Assembly: GCA_035546335.1 (NCBI GenBank)
Contig: DATKDP010000002.1
Span: 28,391-92,390 of the forward strand
Reading direction: 5' to 3'
DNA: 64,000 bases
From: DATKDP01 sp035546335
GTDB taxonomy: Bacteria > Acidobacteriota > Thermoanaerobaculia > Gp7-AA8
Under the pieces are notes generated by a model. It had not been told where the DNA came from, made no database searches, and saw nothing but the letters and a program-made list of their open reading frames with translations. The translations under genes were made by a program, and so were the position numbers. Positions 52,221-61,304 of the stretch are shown here, piece by piece. Every line of letters begins with the position of its first letter. The stretch's first letter is position 1.

Positions 52221-52226
52221 ATTATA
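52221..52226 (-). promoter_or_regulatory. -10 element TATAAT upstream of the hypothetical gene
   Basis: A perfect TATAAT in an otherwise GC-rich stretch, ending 14 bases before the ATG at 52207. No convincing -35 is seen at the right distance. If used, the transcript leader would be very short. Confidence 0.4.
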
Positions 52227-52304
52227 CATTCCGGGCTCGTGGCGGCACGGCCGGCGCGGGCTGGCACAATGCCGGGGGTCCGCAGGCTCCTGCTGGTTGT
52301 CAGG

Positions 52305-53681
52305 TCACTCTCTTCTGATCTGTTCGAAATAGGCGAGCAGCTTCGGCGAGAAGGCCTTCGGATCGAGACGCAGCGATCTGTTGAGCTGAAGCGCCATTTT
52401 CAGATCGCTCGCTGCCGAGGCGAGCAAATCGTCGGAATTGCGCGACAGCACTGCCCTGGTGTAACGGCTGCACCCGCGCAGAAGGTACGCTTCCGCCCAT
52501 GGACTGCTTTCGATCGCGCGCGTCAGCACATCCTCGGCCTGCGCGAAGTCGCCCCCGGCGAAAGCACGATAGGCAGCTTCGAGAAGCGCGCGCTCGTTCG
52601 TCGCGGTCACTATGACCGCTGCCCTGGTACGGGCGATCGTTTCCAGTTTCTCCGACAGCTCGCGTTCTCGTTGTTTGACGAGAGAGCGGATTCGTGACGC
52701 GTTCTCGTCGGTCGCGCCGCCGAGATCGCGCTGCCATTGCTCGCTCTCGGATGCGGCACGATTGGACCAGGTCGCGAAGTCGCGGTCTCGCTGGTGTTCC
52801 CGCGTGGCGGCCGACAGGCGGCGACGGTACTGTTGCAGGGCGACCCGTGCGTCGGCCTGTGACGGCGAGACGGTCGCCGATGCAGTCCGAGTGCCTTTCG
52901 GCACCGCGGGCTCGCTGCTGGTGATCGGAGGTGGCCTGGCAGACCCCTGATCCGATGCGGGGGCCGCAGGGGGCGCTTCGACAGTCACTGGAGCCTCGCG
53001 GATCACTGCGACAGGCGGTGCTTTCTGAGCGGCCGGTCGCGCCGTCTTCTGTTTTTTTGCCTCCTCAATCGCGCTGGCGAACAGCTCACGAGCCTGGACT
53101 GCCATCTCAGTGGCACGCTTGTATTCCGCGAGATTCGTTCCGGCCTGGTTCGTGACGGCCATCGCTTCCTGCAGCCTCCGTTGTCCGGTTCGATAGGCAT
53201 CGCCGCGGTCCGCTCCCGCGGCTACGACGTCCATGTGCGCGGAGACGGCTCGCTTGATCGCCGCATTGGCATCGCGGCGTCCCTCGGCGGCGATGTTCTC
53301 GGCAAGGCGTTGCTGTTGCGCCTGTGCCCGGGCGATCCAGTCGCGCAGGTCCGAGAAGTACATGGTGTTCCGGATGGCGCCTTGACTCAGTGATGTGTTG
53401 AGCTCGCGCAGAGCGCCGTCGACGTCCCCAAGGTTGAATTTCGCGATCCCGAGCCAGAAGTGGGGCACGTAGATGATCGTGTCCGTCTTGACACGGGCCG
53501 CTGCGCTTTCGGTCGGGTTCTCACTGATCGCCTGCTGCAGCGCCTGACTCGCCGCCGCGTGATTTCCGGCACGTACGGAAGTGACTCCCCGGTTGTAGGC
53601 CTCCCACCATGGTTCGGGAGCTGCCGTCGCGACCGCGGAGAACGCCACCGTCGCTGCGATCAGACCGATGACCGCTCTCAT
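52305..53681 (-). CDS. exported TPR-type protein of the kinase operon
   Basis: A 458-residue protein with a signal peptide (MRAVIGLIAATVAFSAVATA). TPR-like helices occur at both ends (about residues 28-105, NRGVTSVRAGNHAAASQALQQAI; and 365-450, AYRAFAGGDFAQAEDVLTRAI), separated by an Ala/Pro-rich linker and a coiled coil. The ATG overlaps the kinase stop (ATGA), so translation is coupled. Its periplasmic location and link to a transmembrane kinase suggest a sensor or scaffold. No enzyme motif is seen. Confidence 0.8.
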   Translation of the reverse strand: MRAVIGLIAATVAFSAVATAAPEPWWEAYNRGVTSVRAGNHAAASQALQQAISENPTESAAARVKTDTIIYVPHFWLGIAKFNLGDVDGALRELNTSLSQGAIRNTMYFSDLRDWIARAQAQQQRLAENIAAEGRRDANAAIKRAVSAHMDVVAAGADRGDAYRTGQRRLQEAMAVTNQAGTNLAEYKRATEMAVQARELFASAIEEAKKQKTARPAAQKAPPVAVIREAPVTVEAPPAAPASDQGSARPPPITSSEPAVPKGTRTASATVSPSQADARVALQQYRRRLSAATREHQRDRDFATWSNRAASESEQWQRDLGGATDENASRIRSLVKQRERELSEKLETIARTRAAVIVTATNERALLEAAYRAFAGGDFAQAEDVLTRAIESSPWAEAYLLRGCSRYTRAVLSRNSDDLLASAASDLKMALQLNRSLRLDPKAFSPKLLAYFEQIRRE

Positions 53682-55270
53682 TGGCTCGCTCCTTCGAAAC
53701 GCGGCAGTTTCGCATCACGAGCATTCTGGAATTCGACCGACAAGGTCTGCTCGTCGTCACCTCGGAGCTCGATCGTTCTCACGATCGGCTCGCGGAAAGA
53801 AGGATTCGAAAAGTGGATCTCCCATCTGCCCACTGTGAGCTCGACGAACACGGGCGTGATCAGTGGCTCCTTCAACTCCAGCTCGGCTCCCGTGTCGGCA
53901 TTCCGGATCGTTCGAATCTCGCTCCATGGAAATGCATTGAGGCCGAGATGAGCCGGCGCTGCGCTGGGAACGACCGCAGCCGTCGCGACTCGCGGCTCTT
54001 TCAGCGGGGGCGCCGTGGGTGTGGTCATTCGTTCGCCGATCACCGCCAGAGCGAGGACGGCTGTTGTCACAACCGCGATCATGATCCACCGATTGGAGAG
54101 TGACCGTTTGCGAACGGTCTCGAGTGTCGGCCTCTCAGATTCGTCGTACGACCCGGAGTCGGAGAGTGTAGGCAGAGGAAGGAGCTCGCGGGACATTGGC
54201 GTGTCGATCTCGGGTGATTCGATCTCACGCGTCGTCATCTCCTGAATCGGCGCTGAAGCCAGCGCAGTCTCAGGGAGCGTTCTATCGATCGCTCGGCGGG
54301 GTGGCGAGCCGCGTGTGTCGTCGAGCGAGGGAATCAGCGGCCGTAGCGCAGCGGCGAACTCTCTCGCGCTGGCAAAACGATCGTTACGGTTTTTTTTCAG
54401 CGCGCGGAAGATCACCGCTTCCAGTTCGGCCGAGGCGGTGACCGTCGGATTGACCTCGCGGAGGGAGCGTGGTTGCTCGGATGCGTGCATCAGCAGGAAT
54501 CCGTGGGGCGTAGTCGCCTGGAATGGTGCGACGCCGGTGAGCATCTCGTACAACACGATTCCGAAGGAATAAAGGTCGGCGCGCGCATCGATCCTGTCAC
54601 CCTCGGGAAGAACCCCGAGGTGCTCGGGCGAGCAGTACTTCCACTTGCCTACGAACACGCCCGTCACCGTCTTGTGCGCGTCATCTTCCCCCTGCTTGGC
54701 GATTCCCAGATCGATGATCTTGACGCGCTCCTCATCGTCGTCGCGCGTGATCATGATGTTCTCGGGGCTGATGTCGCGATGAACGATTCCTGCCTTGTGG
54801 ATCGCCTCGAGTCCGAGCAGCGCATCGTGCGCGAGCCTCGCCGCCTGGCGCGGGGAGAGGGGGCCGCTCTCCGCGATCATCTCGTGGAGATTCTGACCCT
54901 CGATGTACTCCCAAACCATGTAACGCGAGCCGTCCGAGAGAGTCGAAAAATCGTAGAGCGTGGCGACGTTCGGGTGCTGAATCCGTGTGGCCAGTCGCGC
55001 TTCGCGAATGAACCTCTCGTGCGCATCCGGATCGACCGCGATCTTCGAGCGCATCAGCTTGATGACGCGGGTGGCTCCCAGGGCGATGTGATGAACCTTG
55101 TACACTTCCCCCATGCCGCCGACGCCGAGGCAGGAAACGATCTTGTATTTGCCATCGACCGGCGTGTCGTGGTGGAGGCGAACGAATTGGGTGATGGCCT
55201 CGCCGCAGTAAGGGCAGGCCCTGTAGTTCGGATCGATCTCCGCGCTGCAACGGATACAGAGGAATGCCAT
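53678..55270 (-). CDS. transmembrane Ser/Thr protein kinase with zinc ribbon
   Basis: A 530-residue kinase. An N-terminal zinc ribbon uses Cys5, Cys8, Cys19 and Cys22. The Hanks-type kinase domain (about 38-305) has GVGGMGEVYKV, the ATP-binding Lys in RVIKLM, HRDISPENIMI and DLG instead of DFG. One membrane helix (about 393-412) is followed by an external domain resembling a PEGA-like beta domain (VFVELTVGRWEIHFSNPSF, VRTIELRGDDEQTL). It heads an operon with a TPR protein, a secreted unknown and a second TPR protein. The altered DFG should be noted, though the Asp is kept. Confidence 0.92.
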   Translation of the reverse strand: MAFLCIRCSAEIDPNYRACPYCGEAITQFVRLHHDTPVDGKYKIVSCLGVGGMGEVYKVHHIALGATRVIKLMRSKIAVDPDAHERFIREARLATRIQHPNVATLYDFSTLSDGSRYMVWEYIEGQNLHEMIAESGPLSPRQAARLAHDALLGLEAIHKAGIVHRDISPENIMITRDDDEERVKIIDLGIAKQGEDDAHKTVTGVFVGKWKYCSPEHLGVLPEGDRIDARADLYSFGIVLYEMLTGVAPFQATTPHGFLLMHASEQPRSLREVNPTVTASAELEAVIFRALKKNRNDRFASAREFAAALRPLIPSLDDTRGSPPRRAIDRTLPETALASAPIQEMTTREIESPEIDTPMSRELLPLPTLSDSGSYDESERPTLETVRKRSLSNRWIMIAVVTTAVLALAVIGERMTTPTAPPLKEPRVATAAVVPSAAPAHLGLNAFPWSEIRTIRNADTGAELELKEPLITPVFVELTVGRWEIHFSNPSFREPIVRTIELRGDDEQTLSVEFQNARDAKLPRFEGASQ

Positions 55271-55515
55271 CGGTCAACCCGGACCGAACCTCGTCCGGCA
55301 GAGGTCTGGAATACGATTGTTCATTTTTGGCCCGCGGCCCCAGTCGAGACCGTTGCGTCGTTTTGTGGGATTGTACCTCCTGTCGGAGCGGCGAGCGCCG
55401 GAAGTTCCAGGACCGCCGGTTTCCCCTCCTCTGCCCGGGATGGGAATCATCGTAAGCGCGTTGCAAGAAAGGCCGGCGACAACGAAGCAGGGGCTCATGC
55501 GATACTGATTGCGCA

Positions 55516-56265
55516 ATGAAAGAAGATTCGCTGCCCGGCGTGAGCCGTCGAGACGTCCTCGGGCTCATCGGCGCAACCGCCGCCCTGTCGCTCGCCTGCG
55601 ATCTGCAGGGTGAGTCACCAGAGGCGAGCGGCTCCTCGCGGCCGTCGCCGGTGACGACTCCGGCATGCGTGGTGCGACCGCAGCAGACCGGGGGACCCTA
55701 CTTCATCGACGAGCGGCTGAATCGCTCGGACATCAGGTCGGATCCGGCGGACGGAGCGATCAGCCCCGGCGCGCCGCTCAGACTTCTGTTTCGCGTCTCG
55801 CGGATCGACGGCAACTCGTGTACGCCGCTCGAGGGCGCCCTCGTCGATGTCTGGCAGTGCGACGCCCTCGGCATCTACTCCGACGTTCGCGACTTCAACG
55901 GCCTGTTCGACACGCGGGGAAAGAAGTTCCTGCGCGGAAATCAGACGACGGACGCGAGCGGAACCGCTCGCTTCATGACGATCTATCCGGGATGGTATGA
56001 AGGAAGAACCGTCCACGTTCACTTCAAGATCAGGACGGATCCCGCGTCGCGTCGCGGTCTCGAATTCACCTCGCAGCTCTACTTCGACGACGCGATGACC
56101 GATCAGGTGCATGCGCAACCTCCCTACGCGTCGAAGCGGGGAAGGAGAACCCTCAACGCAGGGGACGGAATCTTCCGCCGCGGCGGGAGCGACCTGATGC
56201 TTCCGGTGGCGAAGCAGGGCGAAGGCTACGTCGGAACGTTCGACATCGGTCTGCGAGTGAGCTGA
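55516..56265 (+). CDS. intradiol ring-cleavage dioxygenase family protein, exported
   Basis: A 249-residue protein with a twin-arginine-like signal (SRRDVLGLIGATAALSLAC, also a lipobox). The dioxygenase fold is shown by TGGPYFID with a Tyr iron ligand, GALVDVWQCDALGIYSD, TIYPGWYEGRTVHVHFKI with the second Tyr and two His, and QLYFDD. Family enzymes cleave catechol- or hydroxyquinol-type rings; exported versions of this length have unknown substrates. It stands alone, divergent from the kinase gene. Confidence 0.88.
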   Translation: MKEDSLPGVSRRDVLGLIGATAALSLACDLQGESPEASGSSRPSPVTTPACVVRPQQTGGPYFIDERLNRSDIRSDPADGAISPGAPLRLLFRVSRIDGNSCTPLEGALVDVWQCDALGIYSDVRDFNGLFDTRGKKFLRGNQTTDASGTARFMTIYPGWYEGRTVHVHFKIRTDPASRRGLEFTSQLYFDDAMTDQVHAQPPYASKRGRRTLNAGDGIFRRGGSDLMLPVAKQGEGYVGTFDIGLRVS

Positions 56266-56474
56266 GTGAGCGTTGACACGGCGATGATTGAGCGTCCAGC
56301 AGGCCGCGCCGAGAATCAGCATGAGGTCACCCACCGAGCCCCTCTGCGCCCCGAGGCGAGGATGCGAACCGAGTAAGGATACTCGTCGCGGATCCTTGCC
56401 TTCGCGCTCGCGTGACATTGGCTCCCGGAACAGATGGATGGGAAGGGATCCAGGTTTCGGCCTGTTGATCAGAG

Positions 56475-56492
56475 CGTACGAAAACACGTACG
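56475..56492. promoter_or_regulatory. candidate YefM operator: two CGTACG palindromes
   Basis: CGTACG occurs at 56475-56480 and 56487-56492, with centres 12 bases apart, just before the yefM ribosome site. In E. coli the YefM-YoeB operator consists of TGTACA palindromes with the same centre spacing. Binding here is inferred. Confidence 0.55.
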
Positions 56493-56503
56493 ATGGAGGA
56501 CGG

Positions 56504-56746
56504 ATGAAAACGATCACGGCGAGCGAAGCCCGGGCGAATCTCTACAAGTTGCTCGATGAGGCCGCGGTCTCGAGCGAGCCGGTGCAGATCACCGGAAAAC
56601 GGGCGAACGCCGTCCTGGTATCTGAAGATGACTGGCGCGCGATCCAGGAGACGCTGTATCTGCTTTCGATCCCCGGCATGCGGAAATCGATTCGAGCGGG
56701 GTTAGCCACGCCGATCGATGAGTGCCTGGAGTCTCTCGACTGGTGA
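56504..56746 (+). CDS. yefM: type II antitoxin, YefM/Phd family
   Basis: An 80-residue antitoxin. The Phd/YefM DNA-binding domain is at the N-terminus (MKTITASEARANLYKLLDEA, then SSEPVQITGKRANAVLVSEDDWRAIQETLYLL, in part) and the acidic tail (CLESLDW) binds the toxin. TGGAGGACGG precedes the ATG. The stop overlaps the toxin start (GTGA). It would repress its own operon through the palindromes at 56475-56492. Confidence 0.92.
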   Translation: MKTITASEARANLYKLLDEAAVSSEPVQITGKRANAVLVSEDDWRAIQETLYLLSIPGMRKSIRAGLATPIDECLESLDW

Positions 56747-57009
56747 GGTCCTGGCGCATCGTCTTTACCAAGCAGGCCGCAAAGGATGCGAAAAAGATCA
56801 GGCGTGCCGGCCTGAAACCGAAGGTTGAAGTTCTGATCGAGATCCTGCGGCGTGATCCGTATCAATCGCCCCCGTCCTGGGAAAAACTCCGTGGTGATCT
56901 CGACGGCGCCCACTCGCGCCGGATCAACATCCATCACCGCCTGGTCTACCAGATTCTCGAAAAGAAACGAACGGTGAAGATCATTCGGATGTGGACCCAC
57001 TACGAGTGA
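56743..57009 (+). CDS. yoeB: type II toxin, Txe/YoeB family mRNA endoribonuclease
   Basis: An 88-residue ribosome-dependent RNase of the RelE superfamily. The GTG start overlaps the yefM stop. Conserved features are the N-terminal WRIVFTKQAAKDAKKIRRAG, SRRINIHHRLVYQIL with the His and Arg of the active site, and the C-terminal MWTHYE with the catalytic His and the terminal Tyr. Full length, with no damage. It is the only apparently intact toxin-antitoxin pair in the window. Confidence 0.93.
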   Translation: MRSWRIVFTKQAAKDAKKIRRAGLKPKVEVLIEILRRDPYQSPPSWEKLRGDLDGAHSRRINIHHRLVYQILEKKRTVKIIRMWTHYE

Positions 57010-57050
57010 TCCTGGGCGCCTGTCGGCGAAAGAATCCCAAGCACGAGCCC

Positions 57051-59258
57051 TCACTCCCGTTCGACCGTCGACATCGAACCGACATCCGGCGCCGCCGGCT
57101 CGGCGGCCGCGGCCTGCCGCTCGATGTCGGCGCAGAGAGCCTTGACGTCGTCGCTGATCTCGCGCAGCTCCGACGGCGTCGGCGTCTGACGCGCGCGCAG
57201 CGACGAGACGTGGAGCGCGAGCGTCCGGAGCATTTCCACGCGACGATTCCTCTTCTCCTTCGCCGCTTCCATCCGCTCGGCGAGATCCCGGATCAGCTCG
57301 AGCTGCTTTTCCAGCAGATCGCGCATCGGTGCGGAGGTCTCGGCGGACGTCGAGGATGCCGAGAGCGCTTCGATCTTCTCCGCGAGACGCTCCTCCTCTC
57401 CCGGTTCGAGGTTCCGCGTGAGATCCGCGATCTCGCGATCGAGCGCGTCGATCGATGCGACGAGCTGCCGCGCCGCGACCGCGGCCTGCGCGCCGAGGGG
57501 GCGGAGACTTCCGGTGAGCTCATCGCCCTGACGGAGAATCGTCTGCAACTGCTCGTGGGGTGAGCCGGTGCCGCGGGAAATCTCTTTCGCCGCCGGTGCG
57601 AGGATCGCCGCGATTTGCGGCCTCGCCCAGAAACCGGCCCGGCTCGGCGGAACCGACATCATCACCCGATTGACGTCCTCCTCGAACAGCCCTCTTCGTC
57701 TCAGCTCCCGTCTCGCGAGAATCGTGAAGGCGGCCCACGCCACCACCGTCACCACGATGATCGCGAACTGGATCAGCGCCCCTACGCCGTACTCTCCAGC
57801 GCGCTCATCCCTGATGTAATCGTCCCCGATGAACGCGAAGATCGTCCAGCCGGCGAGCGTGCTGGCCAGGAATGCCACGATCGACCAGCGAAGGCCTCGC
57901 ACCGTAGCGGGCAGTCTGTCCCAGACGTTGCCCTCACGGCGAAGGGAAGCGGGATACCACCAGAGCCACCACGCCGGCTCGCGCCAGATGATCGCGTGCG
58001 ATTCGCGGGGCGGGAAGCCCTGACGCCGAAGGCGCAGCACGAAGAAGAAGTAGGCGAACGCGGCGATCACGGGAATGTCGATGGTGATGAAGATCATGTC
58101 CCACTTGATCTCGTCGGCCGTCCGGTTCGCCCGCATCAGCACGGCGAAGAAGGTGGTGAGCGCCGCGGTGATCACCAGCGCCAGAACGCCGCTGCTTTCC
58201 GCGCTTCGCAGCGCGTCGGGAAGATTGCTGTCACCGTCGACGGCAAGCGCCATTCTCAGCGACCGCGCATCCTGCCAGCGGCCATCCGGCTCTTTCGCCA
58301 GGCAGCGCTCGATCGCCTGTGCCATCCGGTCGCTCACCCACGGCGCGACCGAACGCAACGCCGGCGGCTCCTCGATCAGATGCTTTCTCAGCACCTCGGC
58401 CGCCGTGCTTCCTTCGAACGGCAGCCGTCCGGTGACCATCGCCCAAGCCATCACCCCCAGCGAATAGATGTCGCTGCGCGCGTCGGCGTCGCCCCGCCCC
58501 GAGGCCTGCTCGGGCGACATGTACTGCGGAGTACCGACCACACTGCCGAGCTGGGTCAGGGTCTCCCCCTGACCGACCGCCTTCGCGACGCCGAAGTCGG
58601 TGAGCACCGCGCGGCCCGTCTCGTCATCGAGCAGGACATTGTCGGGCTTGATGTCGCGATGGACGACGCCCTGCCGGTGCGCATGGTCGAGAGCATCCGC
58701 GATCTCCGCGACGATGCGCCGCGCATCCTCCCCGGGGAGCTTTCCCTCGCGCCGCATCCGGTCGGCGAGCGACTCGCCGCGGACATAGCCCATTACGAAG
58801 TACGGCATCCCCTCGACCTCGCCGAACGCGTGGAGCGGAACGATGTTCGGATGTGAGAGCTTCGCCGCGGTTCGCGCTTCGCGGCGGAACCGGTCGTACA
58901 TCCGTCTCGATCCATCCTCGGTCCGGACCACCTTCACCGCCACCTCACGATCGAGCGTCAGATCGCGTGCGAGATAGACCGATCCCATGCCGCCCATTCC
59001 GAGCAGACGGATGATGCGATACTGGCTACCGAGCTTCGCGGTCAGCGCGGTGCGGATCGGATCCGCGATCTCCGACGGCGCAGCAGCCGCGATCGCGCCG
59101 CCGCATTCGGAGCAGAAGCGGGCGTCGATTCTCGCCTCGGCGCGACACTTCGGACAGATCTGGGTGTCCTCCTCCAGCCCTTCTCCGAACAGACAGACCG
59201 GACAGAGCTTCGAGTCGGACTCGATCCCGGAACCGCAGCGTGGACAGGTGCGAGTCAT
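57051..59258 (-). CDS. multi-span Ser/Thr protein kinase with double zinc ribbon
   Basis: A 735-residue kinase. Two N-terminal zinc ribbons (CPRC, CPVC, CPKC, CSEC in residues 5-55) are followed by a Hanks kinase domain (about 77-335) with GMGGMGSVYLA, AVKVVR, HRDIKPDNVLL, DFGVAK and GTPQYMSPEQ. Four or more membrane helices (about 360-540) and a cytoplasmic coiled-coil tail end the protein. The AGGAGG site is too close to the ATG at 59264 but eight bases from that at 59258, which is taken as the start. It follows the ECF sigma gene by 45 bases, a common pairing in Acidobacteriota and Planctomycetota. Confidence 0.94.
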   Translation of the reverse strand: MTRTCPRCGSGIESDSKLCPVCLFGEGLEEDTQICPKCRAEARIDARFCSECGGAIAAAAPSEIADPIRTALTAKLGSQYRIIRLLGMGGMGSVYLARDLTLDREVAVKVVRTEDGSRRMYDRFRREARTAAKLSHPNIVPLHAFGEVEGMPYFVMGYVRGESLADRMRREGKLPGEDARRIVAEIADALDHAHRQGVVHRDIKPDNVLLDDETGRAVLTDFGVAKAVGQGETLTQLGSVVGTPQYMSPEQASGRGDADARSDIYSLGVMAWAMVTGRLPFEGSTAAEVLRKHLIEEPPALRSVAPWVSDRMAQAIERCLAKEPDGRWQDARSLRMALAVDGDSNLPDALRSAESSGVLALVITAALTTFFAVLMRANRTADEIKWDMIFITIDIPVIAAFAYFFFVLRLRRQGFPPRESHAIIWREPAWWLWWYPASLRREGNVWDRLPATVRGLRWSIVAFLASTLAGWTIFAFIGDDYIRDERAGEYGVGALIQFAIIVVTVVAWAAFTILARRELRRRGLFEEDVNRVMMSVPPSRAGFWARPQIAAILAPAAKEISRGTGSPHEQLQTILRQGDELTGSLRPLGAQAAVAARQLVASIDALDREIADLTRNLEPGEEERLAEKIEALSASSTSAETSAPMRDLLEKQLELIRDLAERMEAAKEKRNRRVEMLRTLALHVSSLRARQTPTPSELREISDDVKALCADIERQAAAAEPAAPDVGSMSTVERE

Positions 59259-59303
59259 GATCATCTCCTCCTGCCGTCTACTGAAGCAATCGACGGCCGG
59301 AGG

Positions 59304-60026
59304 TCACAACACCACCATGCTCATCAGATGGCGGATCTCGTCGTCGACCCCGTCCGGCGTGTCGAGCGTGTCGCTGACCCGCTGCCGGAGCGCTTTCCGG
59401 TAGCGCTTGCGGAGGCGATGGACCGCCATCTTCACCGCGGGGACGGACATCCCGAGCTCGCGTGCCGCTTCCGCCTGCGTCCCCTCCGTGTCGGTGATGC
59501 AGGCCCGGAGGCGATCGAAGAGGCGCTCGTTGCCTGCTTCCACGTACTCGTCACGGACGGACTCGAGGACGAGGTCCATCAGGGTCAGCGCCCACTGGCG
59601 CTCGTAGAGCCGGTCGGGGGTCTCGTGGGTGGTCAGCGCGCGCTCGTATCGCCCCTCGGCATTTACGAGGTCGATCGGAACGGCCGCGGTCCCGCCTCCA
59701 CGCTTGATGGCGTGCTCGCGATCGCGCTCGTTGGAAATGAAATGACGGCACGACGCGAGAAGAAAGGAGCGGAAGCGCCCGCGCTCCGGGTCGGCCTGCC
59801 CCAGATCCCCTTTCTCGAGCAGCCGGGTGAAAAAGGACTGGGTGAGATCGAGCGCCTCGTCGGCCGACCGCACCTGCCGTCGCACGAATGCGTAGACCGG
59901 ATACCAGTAGAGTGAGCAGAGCCTCGCCAGAGCCTCGCCGTCACCGGCGCCGCCACGCGCGGCGGCCAGGACGAGACTCCACTGCGTGGTCGCGAACCGG
60001 CCCCGGCCGACTGCGTCGGGTGTCAT
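59304..60026 (-). CDS. ECF sigma factor of the kinase-linked group
   Basis: A 240-residue sigma-70 family protein. The N-terminal half has region 2 features (TQWSLVLAAARGG, ALARLCSLYWYPVYAFVRRQ, ALDLTQSFFTRLLEKGDL) that mark the ECF group encoded next to Ser/Thr kinases. Region 4 is EAARELGMSVPAVKMAVHRLRKRYR. It has a C-terminal extension of about 30 residues. The kinase gene follows 45 bases downstream, and phosphorylation of this sigma factor by that kinase is the expected, unproven, link. Confidence 0.9.
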   Translation of the reverse strand: MTPDAVGRGRFATTQWSLVLAAARGGAGDGEALARLCSLYWYPVYAFVRRQVRSADEALDLTQSFFTRLLEKGDLGQADPERGRFRSFLLASCRHFISNERDREHAIKRGGGTAAVPIDLVNAEGRYERALTTHETPDRLYERQWALTLMDLVLESVRDEYVEAGNERLFDRLRACITDTEGTQAEAARELGMSVPAVKMAVHRLRKRYRKALRQRVSDTLDTPDGVDDEIRHLMSMVVL

Positions 60027-60128
60027 GGTAGGGGAAGTGTAATACGGGGGAGGGGGAAAGATCGCCCTTCGCGTATTGCGACCAGGCCTGGGTCACGATG
60101 AGGGATACCTCCGCTAGAGAGCCTGATC

Positions 60129-60193
60129 GCTCAGGATGACGGTAGAACGCAGATCCTTCGCTCACGCCCACCCATCCCTCGCTCAGGATGCCG
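60129..60193. repeat. dispersed palindromic repeat family A, partial copy 4
   Basis: CTCAGGATGACGG, then AACGCAGATCCTTCGCTCAC and GCTCAGGATGCCG. Only one arm of the hairpin is complete and the left end is reversed in sense, so the copy has been rearranged. The rest of 60027-60260 has no gene. Confidence 0.8.
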
Positions 60194-60260
60194 CGGGGAT
60201 GCGCTGTCTTTTCCTCCTCCTCGGCACGCAATATCCAGCCTGTCGGGACGTGCAGACGTC

Positions 60261-61304
60261 TCAACTTTCCGGGATCTCGTACTCCGGCTGCGCATCGGGT
60301 GGTGGTGGGGCGCCGGTGAGGGCGGCGAGAATCCGGCCGACATGGACGTGGCTGGTCTCGATGAACTCCTTGACCCCGCTGCGCTGCGTACCCGCGGTCG
60401 CGGTGCCGGCGACGAAGAGATGAGGGACATTCGTCTCCATCGTCGCCTCGTCGAAGAATGGGCGGCGCTCGGGTCCGATGAGCGTCACGCCGGCCTGCAG
60501 AAGAAGCTGCGGATCCTGCTCGTATCCGGTGAGAAGGAGTACGAAATCGGCCTCGATCTCCGACCGCGGTGAGGAGTCATCGCCTTCGGTCGTGAGAATC
60601 ACGCGATCGGGGAGAATCTCGCACACGCTCGTTCGTGGAAGAAACGTCATGCGACCCTCGCGGATCATGCTGCGGATGTCGGGAAGAAGCCAGTATTTGA
60701 TGCGCGCGGGATCGAGCTCGGCGCCACGATAGGAGAGAGTGACTTCCGCGCCGACGCGGACGCAGCGAATCGCCGCCTCGACCGCCGAGTTCTTCCCGCC
60801 GGCGATCAGCACGCGCTTTCGGAAGTAGAGGTGCGGGTCGCCGAAGTAGTGGCTGACGTGGGGGAGATCCTCTCCGGGAACGCCGAGAAGAGTGGGGTGG
60901 TGCATGTCGCCGATGGCGAGCACGACGTTGGATGCATGCCAGTGGCGCTCGCCGGCGGTGCGGCGGCTGACGACGGTGAAGCCGCCCGCCGCGTGCCGCT
61001 CGAGCGAGATCACCCGTTCATAGGTATTAATCTTCAGATCGAACTGGAGAACGACGCTGCGGAGGTAGGTGAGATATTCCTCGCGCGTCGCTTTCGTCTG
61101 GTCGAGCGTCAGGAGCGGGACGCCGGCAATGGCGATCCGTTCAGGCGAAGAGAAGAAGTGGGTGTTCGGTGCGTACCAGGCGATGGTCGAGCCGATCTGT
61201 CCCGCGTCGAGATGAGCGTAGCGAATTCCGGCCGCCTCGAGCGCGACCGCCAGCTCGATGCCGATGGGACCAGCGCCGACGAGCAGAACCTCGATCGTAC
61301 TCAC
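60261..61304 (-). CDS. YpdA-like FAD/NAD(P)-binding oxidoreductase
   Basis: A 347-residue flavoprotein of the YpdA (bacillithiol disulfide reductase) type. The FAD loop is LLVGAGPIGIELAVAL and the NAD(P)H loop IAGGKNSAVEAAIR; APNTHFFSSPERIAIAGVPL and RYFRKRV-like HLYFRKRVLIAGG are family blocks. It has no CxxC redox pair, as in YpdA. The GTG start overlaps the antiporter stop (GTGA). If the assignment is right, the host may use bacillithiol or a related thiol; no bsh gene is seen here. Confidence 0.85.
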   Translation of the reverse strand: MSTIEVLLVGAGPIGIELAVALEAAGIRYAHLDAGQIGSTIAWYAPNTHFFSSPERIAIAGVPLLTLDQTKATREEYLTYLRSVVLQFDLKINTYERVISLERHAAGGFTVVSRRTAGERHWHASNVVLAIGDMHHPTLLGVPGEDLPHVSHYFGDPHLYFRKRVLIAGGKNSAVEAAIRCVRVGAEVTLSYRGAELDPARIKYWLLPDIRSMIREGRMTFLPRTSVCEILPDRVILTTEGDDSSPRSEIEADFVLLLTGYEQDPQLLLQAGVTLIGPERRPFFDEATMETNVPHLFVAGTATAGTQRSGVKEFIETSHVHVGRILAALTGAPPPPDAQPEYEIPES

